Below, in pieces: positions 32,828-41,563 of a stretch of 64,000 bases of DNA. Numbering within the stretch: the stretch's first letter is position 1; every line of letters starts with the position of its first letter. Under the pieces are notes generated by a model. It made no database searches, was not told the origin of the DNA, and saw only the letters and a program-made list of their open reading frames with translations. This DNA is from JAWLHU01 sp049324875 (lineage in GTDB: Bacteria > Bacillota > Sulfobacillia > Symbiobacteriales > Symbiobacteriaceae), in the NCBI GenBank assembly GCA_049324875.1, contig JBMONC010000084.1:62001-126000 (forward strand), written 5' to 3'. The position numbers and the translations under genes are program-made.

Positions 32828-34000
32828 TTAGATCACCTCGAAGATCAAGCACTTCAGGTAGTGGCTCTCATCGTAGCCCACCACAATTGGGTGGTCCACC
32901 GCCTGGGCCCGCTCCTCCAGCAGCCGCAGCCGCCGCCGGGCGTCCAGCGCCGCATCGGCCACCACCGCCTTGAAGAGCTCCGGCGTCATGTGGTAAGAGC
33001 AGGAGCAGGTGATCAGGATGCCCCCCTCGGGCAGCATCCGCATCGCCCGGAGGTTGATCTCCTTGTACCCGCGCACCGCCCCCTCCAGGGCGCCCTTGTT
33101 CTTGGCAAAGGCCGGCGGATCCAACACGATGGTGTCGAACCGCTCCTGCTTCGCCTCCAGCTGTCGGAGGATGTCGAAGGCGTTCCCCGCCTGGAACTGC
33201 ATCCGGTCGAGCAGCCCGTTCAGCTCGGCGTTCTGCCGGGCGGCCGCCAGCGCCTCCTCCGAGGCATCCACGGCCAGGACCTCCCGGGCCCCCGCCGCCG
33301 CCGCGTTCAGGGCGAAGCCGCCCACGTTGCAGAAGCAGTCCAGCACCCGGGCATCCTTTGCGTAGGGCCGCACCGCCCGCCGGTTCTCCCGCTGGTCCAG
33401 GAAGTAGCCGGTCTTCTGCCCGTTGGCCACGTCCACGGCGATCTGCAGCCCGTTCTCGGTGATGGTCAGGCGCGGATCGAACTCGCCCCGCAGCGGGCCC
33501 TTCCGCTGCTCCAGCCCCTCCAGCTCCCGCACCGGGACATCGTTCCGCTCGTAGATCCCCCGGGGCTGGAGCAGCTCCTCCAGGATCTCGACAATATCCG
33601 GCAGCCATCTGTCGATGCCGAGCGCCAGGGTCTGGACCACCAGGACATCGCCGAACTTGTCGACGATCAACCCCGGCAGGAAGTCGGCCTCGCCGAAGAC
33701 CACCCGGCAGGCGGAGGTGTCGGGCAGCAGCCGCTGCCGGTGGGCCCAGGCCCGCTCCAGCCGCCGCTTGAAGAACGCCCGGTCGATCGTCTCGTCCCGG
33801 TTGGTCAGCATCCGGACCAGAATCTGCGAGCGTGGGTTGATGTAGCCCTTCCCAAGAAAGTGACCGCGGCCATCCACCACGGTGACGATCTCCCCGGGAT
33901 TAAAATCGCCGTGGACCCGTTCCACCTCGCCCTGAAAGACCCAGGGGTGCCCCTCCAGCAGGCGCTTCTGACGCCCCCGGGCTATATGTACAACGGCCAT
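32828..34000 (-). CDS. Class I SAM-dependent rRNA methyltransferase, RlmI/YwbD-like
   Basis: Predicted 23S rRNA cytosine-5 methyltransferase. Of 390 residues, the N-terminal about 75 form a PUA domain (GHPWVFQGEVERV), then a central domain (ERNDVPVRELEGL) and a Rossmann methyltransferase with VLDCFCNVGGFALNAAAAGA (SAM motif I), VLDPPAFAKNK (motif IV) and LITCSCSYHM (motif VI, catalytic Cys). The family is well supported; the exact nucleotide is not. Confidence 0.9.
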   Translation of the reverse strand: MAVVHIARGRQKRLLEGHPWVFQGEVERVHGDFNPGEIVTVVDGRGHFLGKGYINPRSQILVRMLTNRDETIDRAFFKRRLERAWAHRQRLLPDTSACRVVFGEADFLPGLIVDKFGDVLVVQTLALGIDRWLPDIVEILEELLQPRGIYERNDVPVRELEGLEQRKGPLRGEFDPRLTITENGLQIAVDVANGQKTGYFLDQRENRRAVRPYAKDARVLDCFCNVGGFALNAAAAGAREVLAVDASEEALAAARQNAELNGLLDRMQFQAGNAFDILRQLEAKQERFDTIVLDPPAFAKNKGALEGAVRGYKEINLRAMRMLPEGGILITCSCSYHMTPELFKAVVADAALDARRRLRLLEERAQAVDHPIVVGYDESHYLKCLIFEVI

Positions 34001-34118
34001 GCAGATATCCTCCTCCGTCGCGGCTCCTCTGTATCATACCCCGATGCCGCCCGGATTTCCAGCACAGAACATGGACCGACCCCCGGCGGGGCAAGCTAGG
34101 GGGCGAGGGGGCGATACC

Positions 34119-34400
34119 ATGTCCGACGACCTGAAGAAGGAGACCCCGGCCCAGCGAAACCAGGAGCCCCGTGCCGTCTCCACCACCCTGACCGGCAACC
34201 ATGCCACCGGGAACTACCTGACCCCGCAGGCCGATGTAGATGCGGTGGCGCCGTCGATCCAGGCGAACGGCCTCGTCTGGATCGAAAAGGAGGATGACGC
34301 CAAGCAGGGCATGGCCCGCAAGGGCGACATGCGAAACGCCCGGGCAGCGCCCGACAAACCGCACATCGGGCACGTGCGGGGCAGCGGGGAGAGCCAGTGA
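34119..34400 (+). CDS. Small hydrophilic, probably disordered protein
   Basis: A 93-residue protein with almost no hydrophobic clusters (starts MSDDLKKETPAQRNQEPRAV), rich in D, K, N, Q, R and T. The start follows GCGAGGGGG and the gene ends in a strong terminator, so it is a real unit. Family unknown. Together with the small proteins at 40521 and 52697 it has the profile of soluble spore or stress proteins, but no SASP signature is present. Confidence 0.6.
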   Translation: MSDDLKKETPAQRNQEPRAVSTTLTGNHATGNYLTPQADVDAVAPSIQANGLVWIEKEDDAKQGMARKGDMRNARAAPDKPHIGHVRGSGESQ

Positions 34401-34401
34401 G

Positions 34402-34427
34402 AGGCGGGGGCGACGCGGCCCCCGCCT
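34402..34427 (+). terminator. Terminator of the small hydrophilic protein gene
   Basis: AGGCGGGGGC/GCCCCCGCCT, perfect 10-bp stem with a 6-base loop, then TTCG. Confidence 0.7.
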
Positions 34428-34481
34428 TTCGCAACCTGTCGGGACTCTGACCCGTCTATCTGGGCGAAGGAGGCGAATCCC

Positions 34482-35288
34482 ATGGTGCGTAGGTTATGGC
34501 CGGCGCTGCTGGCCGGGCTTCTCATGGCGGGCAGCGGGTGCGCCCGGCCCGATGCCCCTCCCGGCCCCGCGGCGGAGGCGGCGGGTCAGGCCCTCGCCGC
34601 CCCTGCGCAGACCGCCCTCCAGGGCGCTGAGCGGATCCCCCTGGACTGGGTGCCGGAGCTGAAGGAGGTGGCCACGCTCCACCTCTCGCTGGGCATGCCG
34701 GTCCCCCTGGAGGAGGCGCCCCTGCCGCTGCACGCCACCCATCCCCGGCACCGGGAGCGGATCGCCCTCCTGCTGGACATGCTGAGCGACGCCCGCCTCG
34801 TTCCCGGCGAGATCTCCCTGCCGGCCCGGGCGCCCTCGCTCCAGATCGCCCTGACCGACGGCACCACCGTCTCCGCACGGCTCGCCTACGACTGCACCCC
34901 CTTTACCAGCGAGACCGGTCACGGCTACACCTGCCGGCAGGCGGCGGGCGAGTTGATCCTGCACACCCGGCAGGGGCGTGAGGTGCGGGTGGCCAACCCC
35001 CGCACCGCCCGCTGGCTGACGGGGGGCTGGCGGGAGGACATCCCCGTGGGGCGGGCGCCGGACATGGACAAGGAGACGGCGCTGGAGATCGCCCGACAGA
35101 CCGACGCCAGGGCGGCGTGGCGGGCCACCTTCTACGAGGAGTACCCGGTGGAGGGCAAGGGCGGGATCACGGTGCACCGGGCCTGGGTGCTGGAGGCCGA
35201 GTTCCCCTCGGGCAGCAAGACCCGCCTGGTGATCGATGCCCAGACCGGCGGGGTCCTGCGGGTCGCCCAGCTGGAGGCGCTGCAGTGA
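34482..35288 (+). CDS. Exported protein with PepSY-like C-terminus, possible lipoprotein
   Basis: A 268-residue protein with a hydrophobic N-terminus ending AGSGC (Cys20), a non-ideal lipobox, and an Ala/Pro-rich linker. No known family covers the middle (about 50-185), which has a Cys pair (YDC...YTC). The C-terminus (ETALEIARQTDARAAW to LVIDAQTGGVLRV) resembles a PepSY-type repeat. The ATG follows GAAGGAGGCG. It stands alone between two terminators. Confidence 0.68.
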   Translation: MVRRLWPALLAGLLMAGSGCARPDAPPGPAAEAAGQALAAPAQTALQGAERIPLDWVPELKEVATLHLSLGMPVPLEEAPLPLHATHPRHRERIALLLDMLSDARLVPGEISLPARAPSLQIALTDGTTVSARLAYDCTPFTSETGHGYTCRQAAGELILHTRQGREVRVANPRTARWLTGGWREDIPVGRAPDMDKETALEIARQTDARAAWRATFYEEYPVEGKGGITVHRAWVLEAEFPSGSKTRLVIDAQTGGVLRVAQLEALQ

Positions 35289-35292
35289 GAGA

Positions 35293-35319
35293 GCCGGCAG
35301 GGGCCCCTCCCCTGCCGGC
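35293..35319 (+). terminator. Hairpin between convergent genes
   Basis: GCCGGCAGGGG/CCCCTGCCGGC, perfect 11-bp stem with a 5-base loop, just after the exported-protein stop and before the end of the SRPBCC-PDZ gene. Confidence 0.6.
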
Positions 35320-35339
35320 CGTTCCATGCGATCCGGTGC

Positions 35340-36032
35340 CTACGAAGCCTTCGGCTGGGCCAGGACCAGCTCCAGCGTGAGCAGCTGCCCGCTCCGCTCG
35401 ACCTCCAGCCGCACCTGTGCCCCCGGCGGGCTGCTCCAGAAGAGGCGCCAGAAGGTGGCCACCCGCTCCAGGGGCTTCCCGTTCCAGCTCCGAAGGGTAT
35501 CCCCCACCTGGAGCCCCGCTGCCTCGGCGGCCCCGCCCGGCTTCACCCTCTTGACGAAGAGCCGGTGCTTCCCATCGATCTCCTCAGCGCCCAGGGAGGC
35601 CTCCAGCAGGCCGCCCCCCTGCTCCTCCGGAACCGTGCCCGTCTCGATCAGCTGGTTGATCGCCTGGAGCCAGCCCTCCCAGCCGGCCTCCACCCCGCTG
35701 AAGTACATCAGATCCTCTGCCCAGCGGCCCTGCGCCACCACGTGGACCTCTACCCGGGTCCCCCCATCCGCCGGGTGGAGGGTGATGGTCTCCACCATCG
35801 GCTGGCTGCCATCGTCCGGATCCCACGCCCAGACCATCCGGCGGGGCGGCTCCAGCTCCCGGATCGTCCCGGCGTGGAGCCCCTCCACCTCCAGCCGCCC
35901 TCCGGGGCGCAGCTCCAGGGCGATCACCCGGTGGCCCATCCACCTGCTCATCTCCTCCGGATCCGTCAACGCCTGCCAGACCCGCTCCACCGACGCTCTG
36001 AAGAGATACTCCTTCTCAAAGACCCGGTTCAT
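35340..36032 (-). CDS. SRPBCC (AHSA1-like) domain fused to a PDZ domain
   Basis: A 230-residue cytoplasmic protein. Residues 1-145 are an AHSA1/START-type ligand-binding domain (FRASVERVWQALTDPEEMSRWMG). Residues about 155-230 are a PDZ domain (FVKRVKPGGAAEAAGLQVGDTLRSWNGKPL), unusual because PDZ domains normally sit on proteases or exported proteins and no signal peptide is present here. The ATG at 36032 overlaps the MarR stop (ATGA), so the two are one operon and the protein is probably controlled by that regulator. Confidence 0.8.
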   Translation of the reverse strand: MNRVFEKEYLFRASVERVWQALTDPEEMSRWMGHRVIALELRPGGRLEVEGLHAGTIRELEPPRRMVWAWDPDDGSQPMVETITLHPADGGTRVEVHVVAQGRWAEDLMYFSGVEAGWEGWLQAINQLIETGTVPEEQGGGLLEASLGAEEIDGKHRLFVKRVKPGGAAEAAGLQVGDTLRSWNGKPLERVATFWRLFWSSPPGAQVRLEVERSGQLLTLELVLAQPKAS

Positions 36033-36559
36033 CCGCCATCCCCCTCCCCTTCTTCGACGAGCCGCCGGAACCGCTCCATCCGCCGTTCCCACTCCGCCTC
36101 CACCGCCGCCAGCAGGTCCTCCCCCTCAGGCAGCTGGTCCACCAGAATCCCCGCCCCCCGCTCCATCACCTCGATCTCATGGGGGGTGAGGAACCGGATC
36201 AGCACCCCGTGGAGCGAGAGGCGAAGCCGCTCGACCTCCCGACCCACCGGCTCCTGCAGTGCCCTCCCCTCCCGGGTCAGCCAGAGCCGCACGATGCGCC
36301 CGTTCTGCGGATCCCGATGCCGCTGCGCCAGCCCCGCCTTCTCCAGCTGCCCCACCAGCCACTGGACCGAGGTCGGGTCCAGGTGGACCCGCCCACCCAA
36401 CTCCTTCAGGGGCAGCCCGTCCTCCTCCCAGAGTTGGTCCAACACCAGCGCCTGCGAAGGGCTGATGCCGTAGGGTGCAAAGGCGGCGTCGTAGGTCTTC
36501 TGAAGCTTGCGCACCACCTGGCTCAGCTGGAACCCCAGCAGCCCTGCGACCCGATCCAC
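36029..36559 (-). CDS. MarR-family transcription regulator
   Basis: A 176-residue winged-helix regulator: SPSQALVLDQLWEEDGLPLKELGGRVHLDPTSVQWLVGQLEKAGL (about 34-78) is the DNA-binding core and HRDPQNGRIVRLWLTREG the wing. C-terminal helices are longer than usual. The GTG start has GGGAGG six bases upstream. A palindrome over its own -10 suggests autorepression. In this family, regulator plus SRPBCC pairs often respond to small aromatic or lipophilic compounds. Confidence 0.88.
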   Translation of the reverse strand: MDRVAGLLGFQLSQVVRKLQKTYDAAFAPYGISPSQALVLDQLWEEDGLPLKELGGRVHLDPTSVQWLVGQLEKAGLAQRHRDPQNGRIVRLWLTREGRALQEPVGREVERLRLSLHGVLIRFLTPHEIEVMERGAGILVDQLPEGEDLLAAVEAEWERRMERFRRLVEEGEGDGG

Positions 36560-36580
36560 ACCCCCGACCTCCCCATTAGG

Positions 36581-36625
36581 ATTCTAACTAGCATCATTCT
36601 AATTAGAATTCATGCCCCGTGTCAA
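36581..36625 (-). promoter_or_regulatory. Promoter and MarR-type operator
   Basis: Minus strand: TTGACA (36620-36625), 18-base spacer, TAGAAT. The -10 is embedded in the perfect palindrome ATTCTAATTAGAAT (36596-36609), and a second half site ATTCTAACTAG starts at 36581. This fits repressor binding over the promoter. Confidence 0.78.
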
Positions 36626-36639
36626 GCCCCTTTCCACAA

Positions 36640-36670
36640 AAAAGAGGGCGAGGGGTTTCCTCCCTCGCCC
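36640..36670 (-). terminator. Terminator of the EF-G-like gene
   Basis: Minus strand stem GGGCGAGGG/CCCTCGCCC followed by TCTTTTTTG, right after the stop. Confidence 0.82.
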
Positions 36671-36676
36671 GCTCCG

Positions 36677-38764
36677 TTATTCCGCCTCTTCCTTCCGCTG
36701 CGCCGCCGCCGCATCGATGATCGGCTTGGCGACCGCCGCCGGGACCTCTTCGTAGTGATCGAACTCGACGGAGAACTCGCCGCGGCCCTGGGTGATCGAC
36801 CGCAGGTCGATGGCGTACCGGTGCAGCTCCGCCAGCGGCACCGAGGCCTTGATGACCTGGAAGCCGTCCTCGGTCGGCTCCATGCCGGCGATCCGTCCCC
36901 GCTTCTTGTTCAGGTCGCTCATGATATCGCCCATATAGGCCTCGGGCACCCGGACCTCCACCTTCATGATCGGCTCCAGCAGGATCGGCTTGGCGTTCAA
37001 GAAGGCGGTCTTGAAGGCGTTGCGGGCAGCGATCTTGAAGGCCATTTCTGAGGAGTCGACGTCGTGGTAGGAGCCGTCCAGCAGGGTGCAGCGGATCCCC
37101 TGGACCGGGTATCCGGCCAGCACGCCCTCGGCCATGGTCTCCTGCACGCCCTTGTCAACCGCCGGCCGGTAGTTGAGCGGAATGGCGCCGGCGAAGATCC
37201 GATCGACGAACTCGTAGGTGCCCTCGAAGAGCGGCTCGATCTCGATCTTGCAGTGACCGTACTGGCCGCGGCCGCCGGACTGCTTCTTGTGCTTGTACTC
37301 CGCCGTCGCCTTGCCGCGGATCGTCTCCTTGTAGGAGACCTTGGGCTCGGTGGTGGTGGCATCGACGCCGAACTTCCGCTTCAGCCGCTCAATCATCACA
37401 TCGACATGGGTCTCGCCCAGGCCCGAGATGATCGTCTCGGCGGTGACCGGGTCGCGGTGGACGCTGAAGGTGGCGTCCTCTTCCGCCAGCCGCTGCAGGC
37501 CGGAGCCGATCTTCTCCTCGTCGCCCTTCGCCTTCGGGTGGACCGCCACCGAGAAGACCGGCTTCGGGTAGTCCACCGGGGCCAGCACGATCGGGTTGGC
37601 CTCGTGGCAGAGGGTGTCGTTGGTCTGGGTGACGGTCAGCTTCGCCACGGCGACGATATCGCCGGGGCCGACCTCGGTCACCTGATCCTGTCCCTTGCCC
37701 TTGGGAATGAACATGTGGGAGAGCTTCTCGCTCTTCCCCTTGGTGATGTTATAGACCATCGTGTCGTTCGTCACCTTGCCGCTGTAGACGCGCATCACGG
37801 TCATGCGGCCGACGAACGGGTCAGCGGTGGTCTTGAAGACGAGAGCGCTGAAGGGGGCGTTCTCGTCGACCTTTCGTGTGGTGGGCTCGCCGTCGGGGGT
37901 CTCGCCGATGATTTCCCCCACATCGGCCGGCGAGGGAGCGTACTGAATGATGGCGTCCATCAGGCAGGAGACGCCCAGGTTCCTGCCCGCAGCGGCGACG
38001 AAGACGGGGACGATCTGCCCGTTCTTCACGCCCAGCTTGAGGCCCAGCGCCAACTCCTCCTCGGTCAGCATGCCCTCTTCGAGGAACTTCATGGTCAGCT
38101 CGTCATCGGCTTCCGCAGCCAGCTCCATCAGCCGGTCACGGATCTCGCTGACCTGGCCCTGGAGGTTGGCGGGGACCGCCTCCTCCTTGACCTCCTTGCC
38201 GGCGAAAACGTACGCCTTCTCACGGACCACATCCACGACGCCCTTGAAGTCGGCCTGGGCGCCAATGGGGAGCTGGAAGGGGATCACGGGCCGGCCGAAG
38301 CTGTTCTCCAGCGTGCCGAGCGCCTTCGCAAAGTTGGCATTCTCCCGGTCCATCTTGTTGACCACGATCATCCGGGCGACGCCGGCCTTCAGGGCGTGCC
38401 GGTAGGTCAGCTCCGAGCCGACCTCGACGCCCGAGACCGCATCGACCAGCAGCACGGCGGTCTCCACGACCCGCAGCGCCGCCTTCACCTCGCCCACAAA
38501 GTCAAAATACCCCGGGGTATCCAGCAGGTTAAACTTATGTCCCTTATACTCCAGGGGCGCGATGCCCATAGAGATAGAGACCTTCCGCCGGATTTCCTCG
38601 GGGTCGAAGTCCATGACGCTATTGCCCTCGTCCACACGCCCAAGCCGGTCCGTTGCCCCGGCGGTGAAGAGCATCGCTTCGGCCAGCGAAGTCTTCCCGG
38701 CTCCGCCGTGGGCAATAAAGGCTAGGTTCCGCACCTTCTCGACAGCAAATCTTCTCAACTCCAT
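36677..38764 (-). CDS. Elongation factor G-like translation GTPase
   Basis: A 695-residue paralogue of EF-G with all five domains. The P-loop is AHGGAGKTSLAEAML (near 18-32) in place of the usual GHIDAGKTT, switch II is DTPGYFDFVGEV and the G4 motif NKMD. Domain IV (KQSGGRGQYGHCKIEIEP) and domain V (VPLAELHRYAIDLRSITQGRGEFS) are complete. The altered P-loop marks the EF-G-like subgroup in Firmicutes and Actinobacteria, whose role (translocation or recycling under stress) is unsettled. True fusA should lie with str genes elsewhere. Monocistronic, behind a long intergenic region. Confidence 0.9.
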   Translation of the reverse strand: MELRRFAVEKVRNLAFIAHGGAGKTSLAEAMLFTAGATDRLGRVDEGNSVMDFDPEEIRRKVSISMGIAPLEYKGHKFNLLDTPGYFDFVGEVKAALRVVETAVLLVDAVSGVEVGSELTYRHALKAGVARMIVVNKMDRENANFAKALGTLENSFGRPVIPFQLPIGAQADFKGVVDVVREKAYVFAGKEVKEEAVPANLQGQVSEIRDRLMELAAEADDELTMKFLEEGMLTEEELALGLKLGVKNGQIVPVFVAAAGRNLGVSCLMDAIIQYAPSPADVGEIIGETPDGEPTTRKVDENAPFSALVFKTTADPFVGRMTVMRVYSGKVTNDTMVYNITKGKSEKLSHMFIPKGKGQDQVTEVGPGDIVAVAKLTVTQTNDTLCHEANPIVLAPVDYPKPVFSVAVHPKAKGDEEKIGSGLQRLAEEDATFSVHRDPVTAETIISGLGETHVDVMIERLKRKFGVDATTTEPKVSYKETIRGKATAEYKHKKQSGGRGQYGHCKIEIEPLFEGTYEFVDRIFAGAIPLNYRPAVDKGVQETMAEGVLAGYPVQGIRCTLLDGSYHDVDSSEMAFKIAARNAFKTAFLNAKPILLEPIMKVEVRVPEAYMGDIMSDLNKKRGRIAGMEPTEDGFQVIKASVPLAELHRYAIDLRSITQGRGEFSVEFDHYEEVPAAVAKPIIDAAAAQRKEEAE

Positions 38765-39238
38765 CTCCTCCTCAACGGTTGATGGAACTGCGCTCAGCCG
38801 GGAGCCCCAGGCATGACACAGGATTTGCGGCGATTGCGAGGGAGGGGGCTCAAAGGCGCACCGCCTTGGCGGTGCGCTCGTGGCTGGGCGCTTCGGAGCC
38901 CGATCTTCTGCTGCAGGGGGGCCACCACCGCCTCTCCGGCGGCGGTGCGGGGGATTTTAGCCGGCGCACCCTACCCGGTGGTTCCTCCCGGACGAGGGTG
39001 AAGAGAGAGGCCCTCCGGACGCCCCCGAGAATCCAGGGGCAGCCAGGCCGAATGGCCGGGTGCGCGGTTCTGACAATTCTCCCGTCGGGATGTTTGTTCG
39101 ACTAAGGTTAAGCGGTCTCCTCCTGACCCGACTGAATCTTGTCCAAAAGCGCTAAGGCGTGTAGTCCCTGATGGGGCGCTTCCGGTCAAGACCCAATATA
39201 CGACCAGGCGGGCGGCCTGATGCACCCGGAGGGATGAT
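38765..39238 (-). other. 474-base intergenic region with several GC hairpins, no gene seen
   Basis: No credible ORF on either strand. It contains strong inverted repeats, for example GCGCACCGCC-AA-GGCGGTGCGC (about 38857-38878) with a CTTTG tail on the minus strand, and CACCGCC-TCTCC-GGCGGTG (about 38927-38946). It may be a structured leader of the EF-G-like gene; no known riboswitch consensus matched by eye. Confidence 0.4.
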
Positions 39239-40444
39239 TCACCGCTGCGGCTCCTCCTTCTCCAGCGCCTCCTCGGTGTACTCGTTGGCGGCGTTCCAGA
39301 GGAGCCACTCGCTGTAGCCGGCGTCGTAGGTCGCCTGGATCTGCGCCCGCACCTCCGCCGGGCCGTAGGGGTGGCCCCAGGAGAAGTCCTGCAGCCAGGG
39401 CCGCATCGTCACCTTGCCGGTCAGCCCCGCCTTCTCCCAGCGCTCCTTCGCGTCCAGCATCGACCGGTAGACGGTCTCGTAGGGCATGGCGTCGGGGTTG
39501 GCCACCCCCAGGTTTCCGGGGGTGTAGTGGCTGGGGTAGACCATGGGGGAGAGGATGTCGACGGCGGCGGAGGCCTCCTCCAGCCGCTGGCCGATCCCCA
39601 TGTCATCCGGGAAGCTGGTGACCAGGCCGAAGACGTCGGCGCTGACCCACACCCGGTAGGGGCGCAGCTCCCGGCGGGCGTAGGCCAGGAAGTCGGCGAT
39701 CACCTGCTCCCGCTTCCGCTCATCCTTGCCGGGGTACACGATCCGGTCCAGGTCGCCGTCGGTGGGGAAGCGGACGTAGTCGAACTGCACCTCGTCAAAC
39801 CCGGCCAGAGCCGCCTCCCGGGCCAGCGCGACCACGTAGTCCCAGGCCTCCCGGCTGTAGGGGTTGAGCCAGGTAGTCCCGCCGTAGTCACGCCACACCC
39901 CGCCGCTCACGTCCGCAATGGCCAGGTGCGGCTTCGCCTTGGGCACCCGGGCATCCTTGAAGGTCACCACCCGGGCGATGGTATAGATCCCCTTCGACCG
40001 CAGCTTCCGGGTCAGCGCGCGGACATCGCCCAGGCCGGGGTGAATCGCGCCGGCCTCCCGGGCGATGGTCAGGTCGGTCTCGAAGGTGATGTTGCCCCAA
40101 TCATCCTTGACGTTGATCACCATGGCGTTCAGCTCCGTCCGGTCCACCAGGGCGATCAACCGCTGAAACTTCTCCTCGTCGCGCATCGAGTCGACGGTCA
40201 GGTAGATCCCCTTCACCACCGGCCGCTCCGGCATCAGCCACCCCTCTCGGGCCGACCACTCGGTCCGCGCCTCCTCCAGGCTGACGAAGGGAGCGACGGG
40301 GCCGGGCGTGTAGGAGAAGGCGGGGGCCGCTGCGGGCACCGCTTCAGCCACCGGCGCCGCCGCCGGCTTGCTGCACCCCGCCAGGAGGACCGCTGTCAGG
40401 AGCATGGCAGCCGCAGAGCGAACAAGGAGTCCCTCTTTCTTCAC
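39239..40444 (-). CDS. Lipoprotein with putative glycoside-hydrolase (DUF4015-type) barrel
   Basis: A 401-residue lipoprotein: signal peptide with lipobox LLAGC (Cys20), a short linker, then a TIM-barrel-like domain starting KGIYLTVDSMRDEEKFQRLI, with MVINVKDDWGNITFETDL, FDEVQFDYVRFPTDGDLD and ILSPMVYPSHYTPG. These segments match the putative glycoside hydrolase family of Firmicutes. The acidic residues in VQFDYVRFP are candidate catalytic groups. The substrate is unknown; a cell-wall glycan is a reasonable inference. The GTG start has GGAGG eight bases upstream. Confidence 0.82.
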   Translation of the reverse strand: MKKEGLLVRSAAAMLLTAVLLAGCSKPAAAPVAEAVPAAAPAFSYTPGPVAPFVSLEEARTEWSAREGWLMPERPVVKGIYLTVDSMRDEEKFQRLIALVDRTELNAMVINVKDDWGNITFETDLTIAREAGAIHPGLGDVRALTRKLRSKGIYTIARVVTFKDARVPKAKPHLAIADVSGGVWRDYGGTTWLNPYSREAWDYVVALAREAALAGFDEVQFDYVRFPTDGDLDRIVYPGKDERKREQVIADFLAYARRELRPYRVWVSADVFGLVTSFPDDMGIGQRLEEASAAVDILSPMVYPSHYTPGNLGVANPDAMPYETVYRSMLDAKERWEKAGLTGKVTMRPWLQDFSWGHPYGPAEVRAQIQATYDAGYSEWLLWNAANEYTEEALEKEEPQR

Positions 40445-40520
40445 GTGACCATCCTCCGAACCAGGGAGATTGGGAAGGGAACCGCGGGAGATGGACAGAC
40501 TAGACCCGAGGTGAACAGCC

Positions 40521-40739
40521 ATGGACCACGAGCGTGGAAAGGACCCGACCCCCCGGGGGCGGATGCCCGCAGGGGTGCCGGAGCCCCAGCAGAAGCCGTT
40601 GGAGCGGGAGCCCGGGAGCGATCTGGAGGCCAGGTACGCCAGCAGCGCACCCGGCCCGGATGACATGGAGGACGGGGCCGCCTTCTTCGGCTACAAACGG
40701 GAGAACGCCCACCCCTCCAACCCGGCCAAGCAGCCCTAA
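40521..40739 (+). CDS. Small hydrophilic protein
   Basis: A 72-residue, Pro-, Glu- and Arg-rich protein (starts MDHERGKDPTPRGRMPAGVP) with little predicted fold. The ATG has GAGGTGA six bases upstream. It is divergent from the glycosidase-like gene. No family recognised; similar in character, not in sequence, to the proteins at 34119 and 52697. Confidence 0.55.
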   Translation: MDHERGKDPTPRGRMPAGVPEPQQKPLEREPGSDLEARYASSAPGPDDMEDGAAFFGYKRENAHPSNPAKQP

Positions 40740-40768
40740 CCTGTTCATGTGATGGACGATTCAACTGT

Positions 40769-41431
40769 CTATCGGGTTGCGCCGGGATCCCCGTTCAAGA
40801 CAAGCCTGACGAGGTCGGCGGGCTCCTCGACCCAGTGGTCCGGTCCGCTGGCCTCCAGGGCGGACCGGCCGACGGTCCAGCCCACCCCGGCGGTGGCGCA
40901 GCCGGCGTTGCGCCCGCACTGGATATCGTAGATGCTGTCCCCGACCATGAGCACATGCGGTCCGGGCTCCTCCCCCATTCGGCGGAGCGCCTCCAGGACC
41001 GGCTCAGGGTCGGGCTTATGCTTTTCGGTGGCATCCATGCCCACCAGGGTGGCGAAGAACCGCTCGAGGCCACAGACCCGCAGGCCCCGCTGAGCCAGTT
41101 CAGTCCGCTTGGAGGTGACCACCCCGAGCCGGAGCCCCGCCGCCTGCAGGGCTGTCAGGGCCTCAGGCACACCGGGGAAGGGCCGCACCAGCAGGTCGTG
41201 CTGGCTGATATTGTACGCCCGGTAGCGCTCCACCAGTTCCTCGGCCCGTTCCGGGGCGTATCGGGCCATGGTGCGGGGCAGCGGCTCGCCAAAGAAGGGA
41301 TAGATCTCCTCGGCGGCCACCTCCCGCTTCAGGTGCTCCCGGAAGACATGCTGAAACGATGTCACAATCAGGTGGTTCGTGTCGATCAAGGTCCCGTCGA
41401 GGTCGAACAGGAGCACAGAGAATCTGGCCAA
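40769..41431 (-). CDS. ppaX: HAD-family phosphatase, PpaX-like
   Basis: Predicted pyrophosphatase of the HAD superfamily. The 220-residue protein has motif I LLFDLDGTLIDTN, motif II VVTSKR, motif III in EKHKPDPEPV and motif IV MVGDSIYDIQ, with an all-helical cap. In Bacillus PpaX removes pyrophosphate made by HPr-Ser-P dephosphorylation; here hprK is not adjacent. The TTG at 41431 has AAAGGGGGA nine bases upstream and gives PpaX length; a TTG at 41458 is the longest alternative. The exact family member is uncertain among related HADs. Confidence 0.75.
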   Translation of the reverse strand: MARFSVLLFDLDGTLIDTNHLIVTSFQHVFREHLKREVAAEEIYPFFGEPLPRTMARYAPERAEELVERYRAYNISQHDLLVRPFPGVPEALTALQAAGLRLGVVTSKRTELAQRGLRVCGLERFFATLVGMDATEKHKPDPEPVLEALRRMGEEPGPHVLMVGDSIYDIQCGRNAGCATAGVGWTVGRSALEASGPDHWVEEPADLVRLVLNGDPGATR

Positions 41432-41512
41432 GGCGCGAAATCCCCCTTTATCTACCAAGGTTCGACACCACGCCCCCGACCCCTCCCCCCAAGCCGCCGC
41501 TACGGTGGCGCG

Positions 41513-41544
41513 AAAAAAGGGAGCGAACCCTGGGGTTCACTCCC
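41513..41544 (-). terminator. Terminator of the ferredoxin gene
   Basis: GGGAGTGAACCC/GGGTTCGCTCCC with one mismatch and a 2-base loop, followed by TTTTTTCGC on the minus strand. Confidence 0.82.
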
Positions 41545-41563
41545 TCGGCAGATCCCTTGGAGA

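Noticed and set aside
38765..39120. Possible known riboswitch or T-box upstream of the EF-G-like gene
   Set aside because: A GGTGGTTCC stretch resembles a T-box but lacks the invariant UGGNACC order, and no other riboswitch consensus fitted.
38971..39225. 84-codon minus-strand ORF in the region before the EF-G-like gene
   Set aside because: It starts at GTG without a ribosome site and its composition is not coding-like.
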